This document shows, piece after piece, positions 49,614 through 62,650 of a DNA stretch of 64,000 nt. The first letter of the stretch is position 1. Every line of letters begins with the position of its first letter. The notes beneath the pieces were generated by a model. That model was not told where the DNA came from and did not search any database. It saw nothing but the letters and a program-made list of their open reading frames with translations. Position numbers and translations under genes: made by a program. The DNA is from Rusavskia elegans (Eukaryota; Ascomycota; Lecanoromycetes; Teloschistales; Teloschistaceae): the NCBI GenBank assembly GCA_011316305.1, contig SAUG01000058.1, forward strand, positions 372,001-436,000, given 5' to 3'.

Positions 49614-51163
49614 ATCTATCCCGAATTATCCCGTTTTAAAAGTATTTTTAAACTAATAATATCTATTATTTTTAATAAAGCGACGTATAAATAACCGTAG
49701 CTAAAAGCTTTTTTCTATAGATTTAGACTAACCGTATTTAATATCTAGCTTGATATTTTATTAATTATTATAAAGAAACTAAACCGAAAAAGAAATTATT
49801 TCTATAAAATAATTATATTAGATAATTTTCTATTAGATATAGTAAAAATAATCCGATTTAGTACTTTTTTTTAATTATCGAATTTACTTCTAATATATCT
49901 AATTTTAAAAATGAAATAGCCGAAATAGATAATAATTAGTCGGATATTATTTACTAAATTTTTTAATATATTTATATTCTATATTAAAATAATAGAATAA
50001 CCGATTCGGAAATCTAGACGCGAAAGTAAAAGACTTTAAAATATAATATTAACGAGGTATTTAAACGTATATAATTTAATTTTAGATTATTTTATATTTA
50101 TTTAATAGATATTAACAGTATAATATATATACGAATCGATTATTATTTTATAAAATAATTCGAAATTTATTTCGTTAATAATTATATTATAAAGAGTCAG
50201 TATATACTATTTATAGTAAAACAACGGATTTTATTTAAATCTAGCTAGAATATTAGAAAGATAGATACTATTTCGAAATATTTTTTAATCCCGAAACTAC
50301 GGAATAAATTTAGAAAGTTAAAAATTATTATATATAACTAGATTATATAATATTCGATTTAACTAATAATAAATTTCTGGTTATTAAAACTATTATAGAT
50401 ATATATATTCCAGATTAGTCATAGTATTTTAAAATACGACTAAAAATAGTATTATTAGAAATTCGTTTTAATAGTACCGGTCTATTTTCGACTTTAAATA
50501 ATAGATAGAATCTATAGAAAATTACTGTTTAGAATTATATATTTCCCGCTAAAAGACTAAATATCGTTATTATAAAAATTTTAAAATATTTAATTTATAA
50601 CTATAAAATAGTGTTTATACTATATCGGAACTTTATATTAAATAATTATTATCGTTTTCTAAATTAGTCAACCTAGAATTATATTACTTGAAATCAAATT
50701 CGAAAATACGATATTTATCTACTAGAAAGAAAAAATATTATAATATCTAAAAAAATTATATAAATAATAATTTTTTTATATATCCGGAAATAGTAGTAAA
50801 AATATTTATATAGAAATATTTTTCTAGTACCGGCTTGATTATATAAAAAGAAAAGTTATTTTTTAATTCTATTACTATTTATATCTTTCGAAATAATATA
50901 ATTAAAAGCCGCGCGTTTATTTTTATTTAAGAAATTAACATTTTTTTCTAGTATCTACGCCCATCGGATTATAATCTAATTCGGATATAATTAACCGATT
51001 TATTTATTATTAATTCCAAATATATATATATTTCGATAGAATATAATTTTATAATTTATCTTCTATATTATCTAGTATATTTTCGATTTAATATAAACTA
51101 TAGTTGAATTTCGAGTATTTTATATATAGCGGATATATTAAATTTTTTTTTCGGAATTAATAT
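49614..51163 (-). pseudogene. Helitron Rep-helicase relic: helicase domain
   Basis: The minus strand reads as the PIF1-type helicase half of a Helitron. A Walker A motif (LFFLYNQAGTRKIFLYK, for GPAGTGKTFLYK) lies at about 50820-50857. GKYIILNSNFLQILSII (for GGDFRQILPVI) lies at about 50500-50565. The C-terminal YGYLYVALLKI...SLKILLKRDNSG (for HGQLYVALSR) lies at about 49620-49710. The stops are of the RIP type. This part is separated from the upstream portion by A5. Confidence 0.85.
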
Positions 51164-51176
51164 ATAAAATTACTAT

Positions 51177-52106
51177 TTAGTTTATTTATTTTGGTTTTAA
51201 TACCCGGTAAATCAATGATTCGATAAGCAAATCAAACGTTAGTATACTAGTATTAAATACGGTAGTAGAATTTATATTTTAATTTAATTAACGTAAATAA
51301 CGGTTCTATAGAATTTTAATTTAAATTTATTTAATAATATAATATATCCTTTTACCGATAATTTGACTAACGTAGAAGTTTTTATAGATAAATATATCTC
51401 GTAGTTATCGTTTTTCTTTTCTTTTTTTTTTTTCAAATAATATAAATTCTATAATACCTGAAAGTTTTTATAAACGTATATACACTCGTAATAGCTATAG
51501 CTATAAACTAAACCAGACGGTAGTATATCCGTAATAACGATATCTACCTGCGCGGTCGTCGACTACTTTATTATAGCTAGAATAATATATTTTAATTTCG
51601 ATAAAGATTTTTTTTACCGCCTTTAAAACGCGCTATTCGACTTTCCTATCCCTTTTTAATCTAATCGACCGGGTAAAGCTTCTAGCTATAGTAGCTAGCG
51701 TATTATCTAGCGATTTTTTTAAAGTTAGATAGGCTAAAAAGTATTTTAATAGTTTAACGGAATATTTAGATACGAGTTATATAATAAATATAGCCGAAAC
51801 GATAGATATAGATAATTATTTCGTAATATAGTAAATAGATATAGCGGAAATATTAGAAGCTAATAATTATATATAATATCGAGGAAGTAATAGTAAAGGA
51901 TTCGTAATCGCGAATAAAGAAGGAAATAGTTAAATAGAAGTATTTAATTACGCTATAAATCTTTTTTATCTAACGAATATATCTATAACTATAGTAATTT
52001 CTTTATATATAAATATAATAATCGTTGCCGTATATAACGTTAATGAAATATATATATATAGATATCAAAACTTATTATAATTCCAAATAGAAGCTTTTTA
52101 AGAAGG
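51177..52106 (+). mobile_element. Family A retroposon copy A5
   Basis: A 13-bp TSD, ataaaattactat, lies at 51164-51176 and 52107-52119. It is 930 bp, complete and strongly RIP-mutated. It is inserted into the Helitron frame and oriented opposite to it. Confidence 0.88.
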
Positions 52107-52119
52107 ATAAAATTACTAT

Positions 52120-52609
52120 AGATATTTTTTTAAAACTTTTTTTAAAATATTTTAAGCCGAATTAGAAAATTATAGATATAAATAGTAACTAGTAGATTCC
52201 GAAACTAAAATTTAGTAGAAAATACTATAGTTTCCTCGAAATAAAAGTATTATTTTTTATTATCTTCGATAAAGTCGCGGGTAAAATATATATTCTAAAG
52301 AGTTTTTTATATTTAGCTTTAATATATCTATAGATTCTCGAAACTAGTTATTTTAGAAATATAAAAAAATAGTATCTATAAAAAATAGCGTTTACCCGTA
52401 AAAGAATTATAATAAAAAATTCGGTTAATTAAAAAAAAATCGCTTTAGCCGCTATTATCGTACTTTCGAATCGAATATATACTTTTATAAAAAATATTTA
52501 TATAGAATTTCACGGCTATTTATATTAATTATATTATTAAAATTAATTTATTTATAATAGTTATATTTTATAATTCCGTTTTATTAATATCTTTCAAACT
52601 TAACTAAAT
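52120..52609 (-). pseudogene. Helitron relic: linker between Rep and helicase
   Basis: This piece is assigned by position: it lies between A5 and D3 on the same interrupted minus-strand gene. I could not align individual motifs in it. Confidence 0.5.
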
Positions 52610-52622
52610 ATATATTAAATAG

Positions 52623-53660
52623 TACTCTTTATAAGGCTCCTGTCCGGAGTTATAATTGAGTCATTATATATATACGTTTTATCACCGTAGTTTTTATACG
52701 GCAATAATAAATGTTGCTTGTATAGCAAAGAATTTTCGCAGTTAAAAGAAGCAGTCAAGTAAGATTTACAGCGTAGTTAATCGTTTTTATTCTATTATAT
52801 CCTCCATTTGGTTACTATTCCTTCCCTATAAACAAACATCGCTCTATATATACGGAAGAACGAGCGACCTTCTGGTACGTAGCCTTATCGATTCCCTTAT
52901 ACTACTTCGAAATACGTACGATTAAAAGCTACCAATATAGCTTCCAGAACTATCTACCAGACGGTAATACTATCTTTTATCCTTGTTAATTTATCTTCGT
53001 CTACCGTCGTACCTGAATCCAGACGGCCTACTAACCTATCTAGATACTCGATAACTACTAGCTCGGATTCTAGTAGGATAAAAGCTCCTACTAGAAGTTT
53101 AATATAGTCGCTAAAACCGTATAGCTCCGGCGGATTCGGAATACGAAGCTTTAATATCGTAGTTAAAATTAACGGATCTCGGGATTTAAGTCCGTTATAG
53201 TAGGCGGACTAACGAGGACTCGGTCGATATTATCGAGTAGCTCGAATTTAGCGATTTCGTACTCTATTTCTTCTAACTAGAAAGATATAATAGTAGTTAT
53301 AGTATTATTAGTAGAGGTTCTGTATATATCAGCCTATAGCCTAGGCTGTTACGGAAGATACGTACGTCAGATACGATAATAGGTACTAGTAAAAGAAAAA
53401 AAAGAAGCGACTATAAGGTATATATATTACGAAAATTCTATTATATTATATTTTAAGTAAGCTATAGGAGTTTATACTACGAGCGTATTATAGAATAGAT
53501 TCGAGTTAATTTTATATAATTCTTTAATTTAAGTTAATTAGACTAGGGTACTAGTTCTTATACCGTATATCTAACGCTAGCGTACTAATATTAAAGTAAA
53601 TTACTTACGGAACCGACGGTTAACCGGGTACCAAAAAAATAAATAAAACAAGAAAACAAG
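52623..53660 (-). mobile_element. Family D retroposon copy D3, least mutated
   Basis: A 13-bp TSD, atatattaaatag, lies at 52610-52622 and 53661-53673. It is inverted, so the A-rich end (accaaaaaaataaataaaacaag) is at the right. It retains many CA and TG dinucleotides and is the best-preserved D copy. The small frame (about 53350 down to 52870) reads FELLDNIDRVL and, further on, GFSDYIKLLVGAFILLESEL. A one-base deletion (about 53195) shifts the frame between these parts, so the copy is not intact despite its low RIP. Confidence 0.9.
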
Positions 53661-53673
53661 ATATATTAAATAG

Positions 53674-54445
53674 AGAAAGATATAAATACTATATAGACGG
53701 CTACTTCTAATATTTCCGGAACTTTAATAATTTATAGATTACTATAGACGGGCCGATAATACGACTATTAATATAATATAGAATTTTATTATTTTCCGTT
53801 TTAATTCCGAACCGAATTATTTTAAAGTTATAATTTTTATAAATTTATTTATAGATATACTAAATCGCTTTAATACTAGTATATAATTCGATATCAATAT
53901 AATAGACGTATTTCGTAGATAGATATAGGTTATATAATATACCTATCGATTATCGAACTAGAAATCGATTAAATTCTAGCCGTCGCGGATCTAAATATAT
54001 CTATTATTAAATCTTCGATAAATCAAATATCTATCTAAACTAATAGTAATATAGAACTAGAACTATTTCGGAAATCTTTTACTTTATCGGACAGGTTTAC
54101 TATCATTTAATAGTTATATATAGAGCGAATTAGGCTTCGCTACGCTATAAAAACTATATATTATATTATTTTTAAAGTTTTCTATTAATCGGCTAGATAA
54201 ATTAAATCGGAAAAAGATAATTCCGCTATAAAAATAGTATCGATATTATCGAAATTACGGAAGCCGCTATTATTTTTTAAAAAGAAAAGAAAATATATAT
54301 ATAAAAGATCCCGTTTCTAATATTTAATTGTCTAAACCGAATTTTTATACTTTCCGAATAAATCTTTTTTATATTTATTTTTTTAATAACTACTACCGTA
54401 AATAAAACGTTTGTATTGTTAAATTAATCCGATTCTAGATTTTAT
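53674..54445 (-). pseudogene. Helitron Rep relic: HUH region
   Basis: At about 54290-54330 the minus strand reads TIKYQKRDLLYIYFLFFL. It aligns with the Helitron replication initiator motif TIEFQKRGLPHxHxLLFL. The two catalytic His residues of the HUH motif read as Tyr, as RIP of CAY codons to TAY would produce. Downstream segments (DTIFIAELSFSDLIYLAD, then IDRYII.PISIYEIRLLYQY) follow the usual order of the Rep domain. The upstream part lies beyond the hAT insertion. Confidence 0.85.
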
Positions 54446-54453
54446 ATTATAGC

Positions 54454-57400
54454 TAGACTGGCCGTCGGATCGGATTTCGAACCCGAGTTAAAAAAACCGA
54501 TCTCATCCGAGTCGGTTCCGATTTTTCTAGATACCGAATCGAGTCGGGTCGGATTATTTTAAAGTTCGACCCGATTCGATTCCGAGTCGAATCTAGAAAC
54601 TCGGATTTAATCTATTAAAACTACTAAAATCTCTTTTCCTATATTATAATATTAAAAAATTTCTACTTTTATTATATATTTATTTTATAATATTAATACT
54701 TTTAATATTATTTAGATATACGTGGATTTTTTATTACTAAATAGTAAATAATAGTTAAATCAATATTTATATATTTAACTTATCCTTCTATAATATTTAT
54801 TATCTATATATAAATTATATTTACTCTAAATTTTCAAAATTAATATAAAATATCTAATTTTTTAATTAATCTTTATATATCTATTTCCTAGACTAATACG
54901 CCTAGCGAAATCCTAGAAAATAAAATTTTTCTAAATAAAATCTATTTTAGCTAGTCTATAAACCAGATAGTAAACCGATTTACAAATATTATACTATTTA
55001 AATTTAACTAATTATATATTATATAAGAATAGGTTATTAAAGATATAGCTATTAAAGTTCGAGCCGACTATTTAATACTAGTTTTTCGGAACGATAATAG
55101 ATATATTTATAGAATCCAGCCTACTATAAAGAGTTTAAATATTAATAGTCTAGTACTTTTATAACTACTGGTATTAAAGATAAAATCTATAGACAACTAG
55201 TTAATAAAAAGCTATAGAAAATATATAGTCGAAATAATAATATAAATTCTATTAGATAGGTTAAATAATAATCTAAAATTATATATTAAAACTATTCTAA
55301 AATTTTCGACTATTTTATAACCTCTAAATTTTCTAATTTATCTATTTTAAAGAAATATCTTAATACTTTAAATTATTAAAAAACTAAGCGATATAATTTA
55401 TAATTATTTATTATAATGATATTTTTTCGTATAAATAGCTAAAAGTAATAAAAAAAGATAATATAAAGTTTATTTTAATTATAAAAAAAAACTATATTAA
55501 ATTCGATTCTATTTTTAACTAAACTATATAGGATTAATATCTATTTAAAGGTTTTCTTAGATCTAAATTTACTAGTTTGGACTATCGAAAATAAAAGATT
55601 TAGATAACTATTATAAATATTCTATCTAGATATAAAATTTATCGGCTCTATACGATTTATATAGATAGTTTTTAACGGCTATAAAATCATCCGCGAGTAA
55701 ATCAAATTGAATTTAAAAATTACAGGATATATTTTCTTTATATTAAATATCTAGTTAAAAATATAAAAGGTCGCGTATTTAAAAATAGTTATATATTAAA
55801 TTGATATTTAATCTTAATTTTAGAAATATTTAATTAAATTTATATCTTTTTCTACTAATTATTCTAACCGTCTATAATACTAGAAACTATTAAAACTTTT
55901 AGAATTTTTTTAGTTTAGATAGAAGTTTCTAGATATTATTATCGATAATACTAGTTCTAATAGTATATTAAAAGAAAAATTTAAAAAAGTTTTTATTCGG
56001 CTCGATAGCCGATAGAATCGACTCTAAAACTTTTTATTTTATCTAGCTTATATAGTTAATCTAATTGCTTTAAACTTTATTAAAACTATTAGATTATAAA
56101 TAATTAGTAATAATTTTATCTAAAAACTAGATATTAAATAAATTAAAGATATTAGTACTAATTTATCTAGTATTATAAAAAAGGTAATATATATAGACTA
56201 TATAGATTTAGGAGTTTTAAAACTAATATTTATTTTAAGCTCGTACTATTCTAATCTATATTTCTATCTTCTTTTAATATAAACTTCGTTTTAAAAAAAT
56301 CTAGAAAAGAGTCGATTCTAATTTCTAATCTAGAAATATAATTTAAAATATCTATATTTAATAGAATTAGACGTATTTTATAATTTATCGAATATATTAA
56401 TTACGTTATTTCGTTAATAAATTTATAAAAAAGAATTCGTAAAACCTATAAATATATAGAATTACCTTTAATATAAATAAATAGTAATTTTTTCTCTTTC
56501 TAGATAGTAAACTATAGCCGTTATATAAAATTACTTTATTAGTTTTAAAAACTATAGGCGTATGAATTTATTTAATATTTCGATTTTATAGTTCTTTTTT
56601 CGATTATTTTTCTAAAATAGAAAAAGTAATTCGATTATTAAATTAAATTAATAAGGAAAGAATACTAATAACTTATAATAATATTAATATAAAGTCTATA
56701 GAATAATATTTTTTAATTAAAAGTAAAAATAAAATAATTTATAGTTTTATAAATATTCTAGATTTTATAGTAAAGTTTAACTTTTATCGAAATTAGAATA
56801 AAGAAAATAACGACGAAAATTTTTTTTTTCGGAATATAAAGATAGGTATCGAATCGAATTTAAAAAATACTTAATTAAATACTGTAGGATTTCTATTAAG
56901 CTATTAAAAACTAAAATCCGTTATATAAAAGAAAATAAAATAGTATAAAAGAGTAATATATTATAATTTTATTAATTAATCTAAAGTCTATATTTTCTAT
57001 TTTAAATTATATTTTTTAATAAATCTAGCGTCTTCGAGTAGCTATTACCGAAGCTAATCGATATCTTTATATTAATACTACCGAAAATAATCTAAATTAG
57101 ATATTTTAGAAAAAAAATATTTTAAACTTTCTGAAACTAGTATAGATAGCTTATAATATTTTTATTTATCTAATATCTTCGGTAGAAATAGAACGGACTT
57201 TTAATTTTATAAAGAAAGTTTATCGGTAGGATTAAATCTAAATAATTTAAAAAAATATAAAATAGATAATAATATTTAAATATTATAACCGTACTATAGA
57301 TTTAAAAATAAAAGAAAGTTTAGAAAAATAATAAAATATATATAATCGGGTATAACTAGAAAATAGAATATTATTTCGGGAAAGGAATTTTTTTAAAAAA

Positions 57401-57744
57401 GAATTAAAAAGTATTTTAGATAGATTAAATAAAATACTTTTTAATTTAAAATTAAATTAAATATATTACCGTTTTATATAATCCAAATTATATATTATAA
57501 TTACTATAATATCTATAAAGTAATAAAAATATTTAAAAATTAAAATTTTCGACTATTTAATATAATTATAAATTAGAATAAATTAGATTTTTATTAGTTT
57601 CTATTTTATAACCCGATCTAATTTTCTATTCTAATTTTAGAAACCGACTTATATCGTTTAATAGATTAGGTCGAACCGACTCGCTAAAACTCGGATCGAG
57701 TTTTCGAAGTACCGACGGAAACTCGTACCGAAGTGACCAACCTA
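54454..57744 (+). mobile_element. Full-length hAT element (3.29 kb) with a transposase relic
   Basis: A perfect 8-bp TSD, attatagc, lies at 54446-54453 and 57745-57752. The ends are tagactggccgtcgg and accgaagtgaccaaccta. It is the only hAT copy with both ends and a transposase-sized interior. Its ends are shared with the 482-bp derivative at 28368 and with the minus-strand relics, making it the template for the autonomous partner of that subfamily. It interrupts the Helitron Rep domain. Confidence 0.92.
55000..57310 (+). pseudogene. hAT transposase relic
   Basis: The plus-strand frames broken by RIP contain IIIDNTSSNSILKEKFKKVF at about 55935, matching the TDNASNN stretch of hAT transposases. 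Near the 3' end (about 57170-57235) YLISSVEIERTFNFIKKVYR matches the C-terminal dimerisation motif (SSAEVERTFS...KK). The N-terminal zinc finger could not be recognised. Stops occur throughout, so it is inactive. Limits are approximate. Confidence 0.82.
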
Positions 57745-57752
57745 ATTATAGC

Positions 57753-59600
57753 TATTTTATAATAAAAATCTCGGTTTATTTTAGGTTCGCTATTATAGTT
57801 ATAAATAGCGACGGCTTGCCGTAATATTTAACTAACGCTATCGAATCTACTATATATTTATATATATAACGGTTACTATTTATATATAATAAAAGTAATT
57901 TTATCCGATAATCGATATTTTATAGATTAATATTATCTTAAATTAATATATCTTTAACGCTCTAATATAAATTTACACGAATTATTTTTTAATTCTATCT
58001 CTATTAATTAAACTCTGTCTAATTATATACTATAAAAGTATTAACTGTAATTTACTAAATAAAAAACGCCTATTATAATAAAATATATTAAATTCTATAT
58101 TTTTTTTAAAAAGTTAATACGAATAGAAATTCCGCTAATTTATTTTAGTTGGATTATTTTTAAATTTTAAATTCTAATAAAATTTCGAATTATTTTTCGG
58201 AAATAATAATATAAAATAGAACGATATATAGTAAATATAATACGGGTTAATCTAATTTACGTTTAACTAATTTAAATCTATTTTTCTATTACGCTTATAA
58301 ATAATAATATTTCGGATATAGAAAGTTATATATTTAGACGGAATTAGTAATAGAATGTTATTAATAGTAGATAAATTCTCGTATTACTTATTAGTCTTTT
58401 ACTCTATTATTAATTCTATATAGTTACTAAATCGAATATAGAATAAATCTCGATTCGCTATCTATTTATATTTCCGAATTACCTTTTATATAGTTTTAAA
58501 CGTATTATTAAATAGATTATATTTATAAAATCTACATATTAACATCTATATTAGTCTATAATTTAAGTTTTTATTTTTTTTCTACTAAAATTCTACTATT
58601 TAGCTAGAATCGTAGATATAAATCTAGGCGTATTATAGCCGTACGCCGCCTTTAGTATCTAAAAGATCTTATATATAGTATATTTTCTCTTAAATCTAAG
58701 ATAGAACTAGTCTATTTCAGAATAAATAAAGGTTTTCAATAGTTTAATAGAACGTAAAAGTAAGAGACGCGTTAAACTAGCGGATATTTTTTAAAATAAT
58801 AGACGCTATAGTTATTATCCCGGGTTAAAATTATTTTTAAAAATTATAGGGGCGGCTATAGTAGTAGAATCTATAATTTCCTTTATTTATAATCAATTTC
58901 GTATTTAATAATATTTTTAGAAGATTTCGTAACTCTTTTATTAATCTAATATTTAGTACTATAACTAATATATACAATCCTATACTAGTTAGTAAAATCG
59001 TTTCTATATAGTCTAATATTATAGAATATTATTTCCGAATATCGCGATTTATATATAATAGAGTAAAACCTTTTTCGGCAGTATTAATAGCTTTAATTAC
59101 TAAGCTAGCTATTAACAGCTTTATATTATTCTACCGGATTTATTTCCTTACTAATATTTTACTATTTTTCTTTTTTTTAAAATAGATATTATAAAAGATA
59201 TAGCGGAAACCTATTACTATTTTTAATATTTTCGTTTTTATAATTATTATCTTTCCGATTCGGCTTTTATAATTATTATAATTATTCCTATATCTTTTAC
59301 TATATTTAATATAGTAATAAAAATAGATTAACGCCGAATTTAGTATCGATTTTATTAATAGTAAGAAGATCGAAAAGGAGATCGGAATAAAAATAGTAAT
59401 TATTATTTTTATCGGTATCGAAATTAGAATTAATATTATTTTTACTATTATTACCGTTATTATTATTATTATTTAGATATTTAAATATATAATAGATAGT
59501 ATATAACGTATTATCTAGCCGATATTGAATATAGATCTAAAGCTATACTAGTTTAGTATATAAAGAAATATAGGTATTTTCGAGACTTTTTTCGTCTTTT
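57753..59600 (-). pseudogene. Helitron Rep relic: N-terminal part
   Basis: Read on the minus strand, the region up to the hAT junction ends in LVKYYGKPSLFITIIANLKQTEI (about 57771-57835), the Helitron signature MVRKYGKPDLFITFTCNPKWPEI. Upstream, RDIIIYKRNRK...INPYYIYYISFYIIISEK (about 58190-58290) matches the helicase-like N-terminal domain (R-D-I-I, then HPxYxPLxYPLLFP). The frame can be followed back to about 59600. The junction with the hAT is exact at the 8-bp TSD. Confidence 0.83.
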
Positions 59601-60515
59601 ATATAAAAAGAGTGGTATATAGAATACAGCAAGGATTATCGAGGTAGGAATTAAATCTAGGGCTAGTAAACGCGTTATAGAATAGATACTAGCTACTATA
59701 GATTTAAAAGCGATAAATATAATAATTTTTTATTTATAGATATATCTTTATAATTATAATATCTATAATACTATAGCCGGCTATTTAGATCTATTTCTAT
59801 TAATATAGATCGTTCCGGGATAGATACGCGTTATTTGAAGGAAGATATATCTATTTTAGAGTAAATTTAAATTAGCAGCTTAATAGAAAAGAGAATAAAA
59901 TATAAAGGATATTATTTCGAAAGATATAATATATTTAGTAGATAGAAAGAAATCAATTCGGGAAATTTAGTTTCTAGAATACTATATAAAAGTAGTTATC
60001 TATATAATAAAAATAGATTCGTCGCGAAAACGTTATAGTAGTACTAGAATCGGACGAAAAGGACTATTATAAAAAAGTTAAAAAATCTAGCGAAAAAGAT
60101 ATTAGAATTAAAATAGAAAAGACTAGTATTATTATAATAAAAAATAGATTTTAGCGATCGATTTAGATAAATTAAAATTTAAAATAGGAAGTAAATTTTT
60201 TTTAGATATATAATTTATATAATATTAGATAAATTTACTATACGGTTTAATAGTCCGATATATTAAAGTTTCTATTTAAATATAACGATTTTATTTTTAG
60301 ACCGATTTATATTTTAAAAACGGTATACGAATATATTAAACGTATAACGTATCTAGATAATTAATTTTAAAATCAAAATATTAAGCGCTAATAATATAGT
60401 AACTATAACGATCGTATAGAATTGAATCGAAAATTTTAATATTCGGTTACGTTATTGCAGTTCTAATAAAACGGATAGTTATTAGTAATTCGAATTCCAA
60501 TATATTATTCAATTT
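59601..60515. other. 5' flank of the Helitron relic and right end of the insert
   Basis: No frame was assigned at 59601-60380. Positions 60390-60515 match the right ends of E1 and E2 (aattttaatattcggtta to attccaatat), with an internal deletion relative to them. Confidence 0.5.
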
Positions 60516-62650
60516 TAATTTAAAAAAAAATTCTATATCGAAATTAATATTTCTAGAATCGGATTAACTAGAATTATAATTTAATTTAATAAAAGTAATC
60601 GCTAGCGCCTAGTTTTTTTCTAGGTAAAGAAAATAACTTCTATTAAATATAATTATAAAACGTATAATACCGTATTATTCGCTATTATTAAAATCTTCGA
60701 ATAATAGTAATATTATTTTAAAGACGTAAAATATATAATAAAAGTCTAGATAGATTATAATAACCTTAGAGATTTTATAAAAATTATAGAATTTAATATT
60801 CGATAATATCGCTAGGTTATTAAATTAGCTACTATAGATTTCGATATCTTCTATTATTCAGAAAAAATAAATCTTATAAATCTATTTTTAAAAAAGCCGG
60901 ATTATAAAGATATTAATTTTTAAATCTAAATAATATTATCTATTTTTTAACGGAAACTAAATTTTACTAGCTATAAATCTAATAGTAAATCGCTTTTTAT
61001 ATTAAAGATTTGAATTAATAACGCTTTACGTATATATATAATTAAAAGACCTAGAAAACCTTTAATAGAATCTAAAAATTCTAAAAATAATAGAATTAAT
61101 CTTTTACTATCAATAAAAAGTCGCGATATATTTCGTATATCGAAATTATCTATAGATACGACTGTCCGCCGAAGCGATAGTAATAGGTCAGTAATAATTA
61201 TTTCTAATAATAAATACGATAACAAAATAGATTCTATTACTAGAAATATAAACTACAGCCGAAATATTCTATATCAAACGGCGTAGAAAGTTACTATTGT
61301 TAAAAAAGTTTATAATAAAGTAGTTTCTAATATATATAATTTATTTATCTAATTTTAAAATCGAGACGCCGATATATAGAAGCGTAAATAGACTTTTTAG
61401 CGTAAATTAAAAAAAAAGGCCGGGCTATAGAATATAAAAGCGGGAACTAGTTTTTTTTTTATAAAAAATCTTTATATATATTCGAAAACGAGAGACTATA
61501 TATAGACTTTCTAGTAAAATACTATAACGACTTTTTAGCTAGATATTTCGGAAAATAAATAGATTTTATTATTTATTCGTAGTAGCTATAGCTAGCCGAA
61601 ACTGTTTAAATATATTAAAGAGTATATAGAAACGTATAATATCTACTAATAAACTAAGGTCTTTAGATATAAACTTTATAGAAAATTCTAAAATCTTTTA
61701 TATTATATATAATTATAGAAGAAAATAGCGATAGATTTTATTATTAGATTAATATTTATTCGATCTTGTTAAAGCGTAGTAGATTTAATACTAGTAACTG
61801 TCGATCGATTTACTAAAATAGAGAGGTATATTCTATATTTTAAAATAATTAATACGAAGGAATTTATAGAATTCATTATCGATAAACTTTAGTATAAAGG
61901 ATTTATTTCTAATAGAATTATTAGTAATAGAGGCTCGCTTTTTACGAGCGAACTCTAGTCGAAAATCTAATATTATTTAAAGATTAAACGTCGTTTAAAT
62001 ACTATATCATTTTTTTTTATAGATAGATTGACCGAGCGATAGATTTAATCGTTAGAGTATTATCTAAAGATATATATTTATAAAAAATAGAAAAACTAAA
62101 TTAAAATCTCTATTTTTAACGAAATTCGTCTATAATAATAGCGAATATAATATTAAAAGATAGTCTCTTTTAAATATATTATAGGCTATAATCTAGATAT
62201 ATTTTTCGAAGACGTTAAAAATAACGCTGTAGAAAAGAAAATAGTAAATACGAAAGTACTAGTAGTAAAAGAAAAAGTTATAAAACTATAAAAGATATAC
62301 GAATCGAAATATACGAATTAGAAAAATATTTAGAAAAATTAAACTAAAAACTATAATAAATAATATTAACTAATAGAATATATAATTAGTAATTTAATAC
62401 TATTATCTATAAAAAATCTAAAATTTAAATAATCGAAAAAGATTACTTCTAAATTTATAGATTTATATCGGATTTCGAAATATATAAATCTTTAAATTTA
62501 CAAGCTATTTTTTCTAATTAGATTAAAAATCTATAATATCTTTTATATATCTTTATTAAAAAAGTTCTATTACTATTAATATAGCGAATTACTAAAATAT
62601 CTATAATCGGAATTTATTAATAATAGATAAAAATAGAAAGTAGATATATC
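60516..62650 (+). pseudogene. Ty3/Gypsy RNase H and integrase relic (second half)
   Basis: This is the continuation of the Gypsy pol interrupted at 46155. RNase H segments run at about 60550-60920 (TSIKYNYKTYNTVLFAIIKI; IDYNNLRDFIKI; FDIFYYSEKINLINLFLKK). The integrase core runs at about 61735-62215 (VTVDRFTK.ERYI; NRIISNRGSLFTSEL; ERxIxSLEYYL; FKYIIGYNLDIFFEDV). A C-terminal chromodomain-side segment reads FIGPYRI-like at about 62455. The middle Asp of the catalytic DDE reads as Asn. Many RIP stops are present. I found no 3' LTR that matches the 5' side. Confidence 0.9.

Larger units (their letters stand above)
46155..60515 (-). mobile_element. Large Helitron-bearing insert (about 14.4 kb with later insertions)
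   Basis: This block separates the Gypsy reverse transcriptase from its RNase H. Its left end (tacgagcccgtcgctat) matches E2 at 19006. Its right end (cggttacgttattgcag to attccaatat) matches E1 and E2. It holds a minus-strand Rep-helicase relic (49614-59600), a plus-strand unidentified frame (46400-48650), and later insertions A4, A5, D3 and one hAT. Without these four it is about 8 kb. I could not identify an unambiguous Helitron 3' CTRR end. Junctions are accurate to about 15 bp. Confidence 0.65.

Noticed and set aside
60971..61225. Open frame of 84 codons on the minus strand
   Set aside because: It is antisense to the Gypsy pol relic between RNase H and integrase and shows no protein motif.
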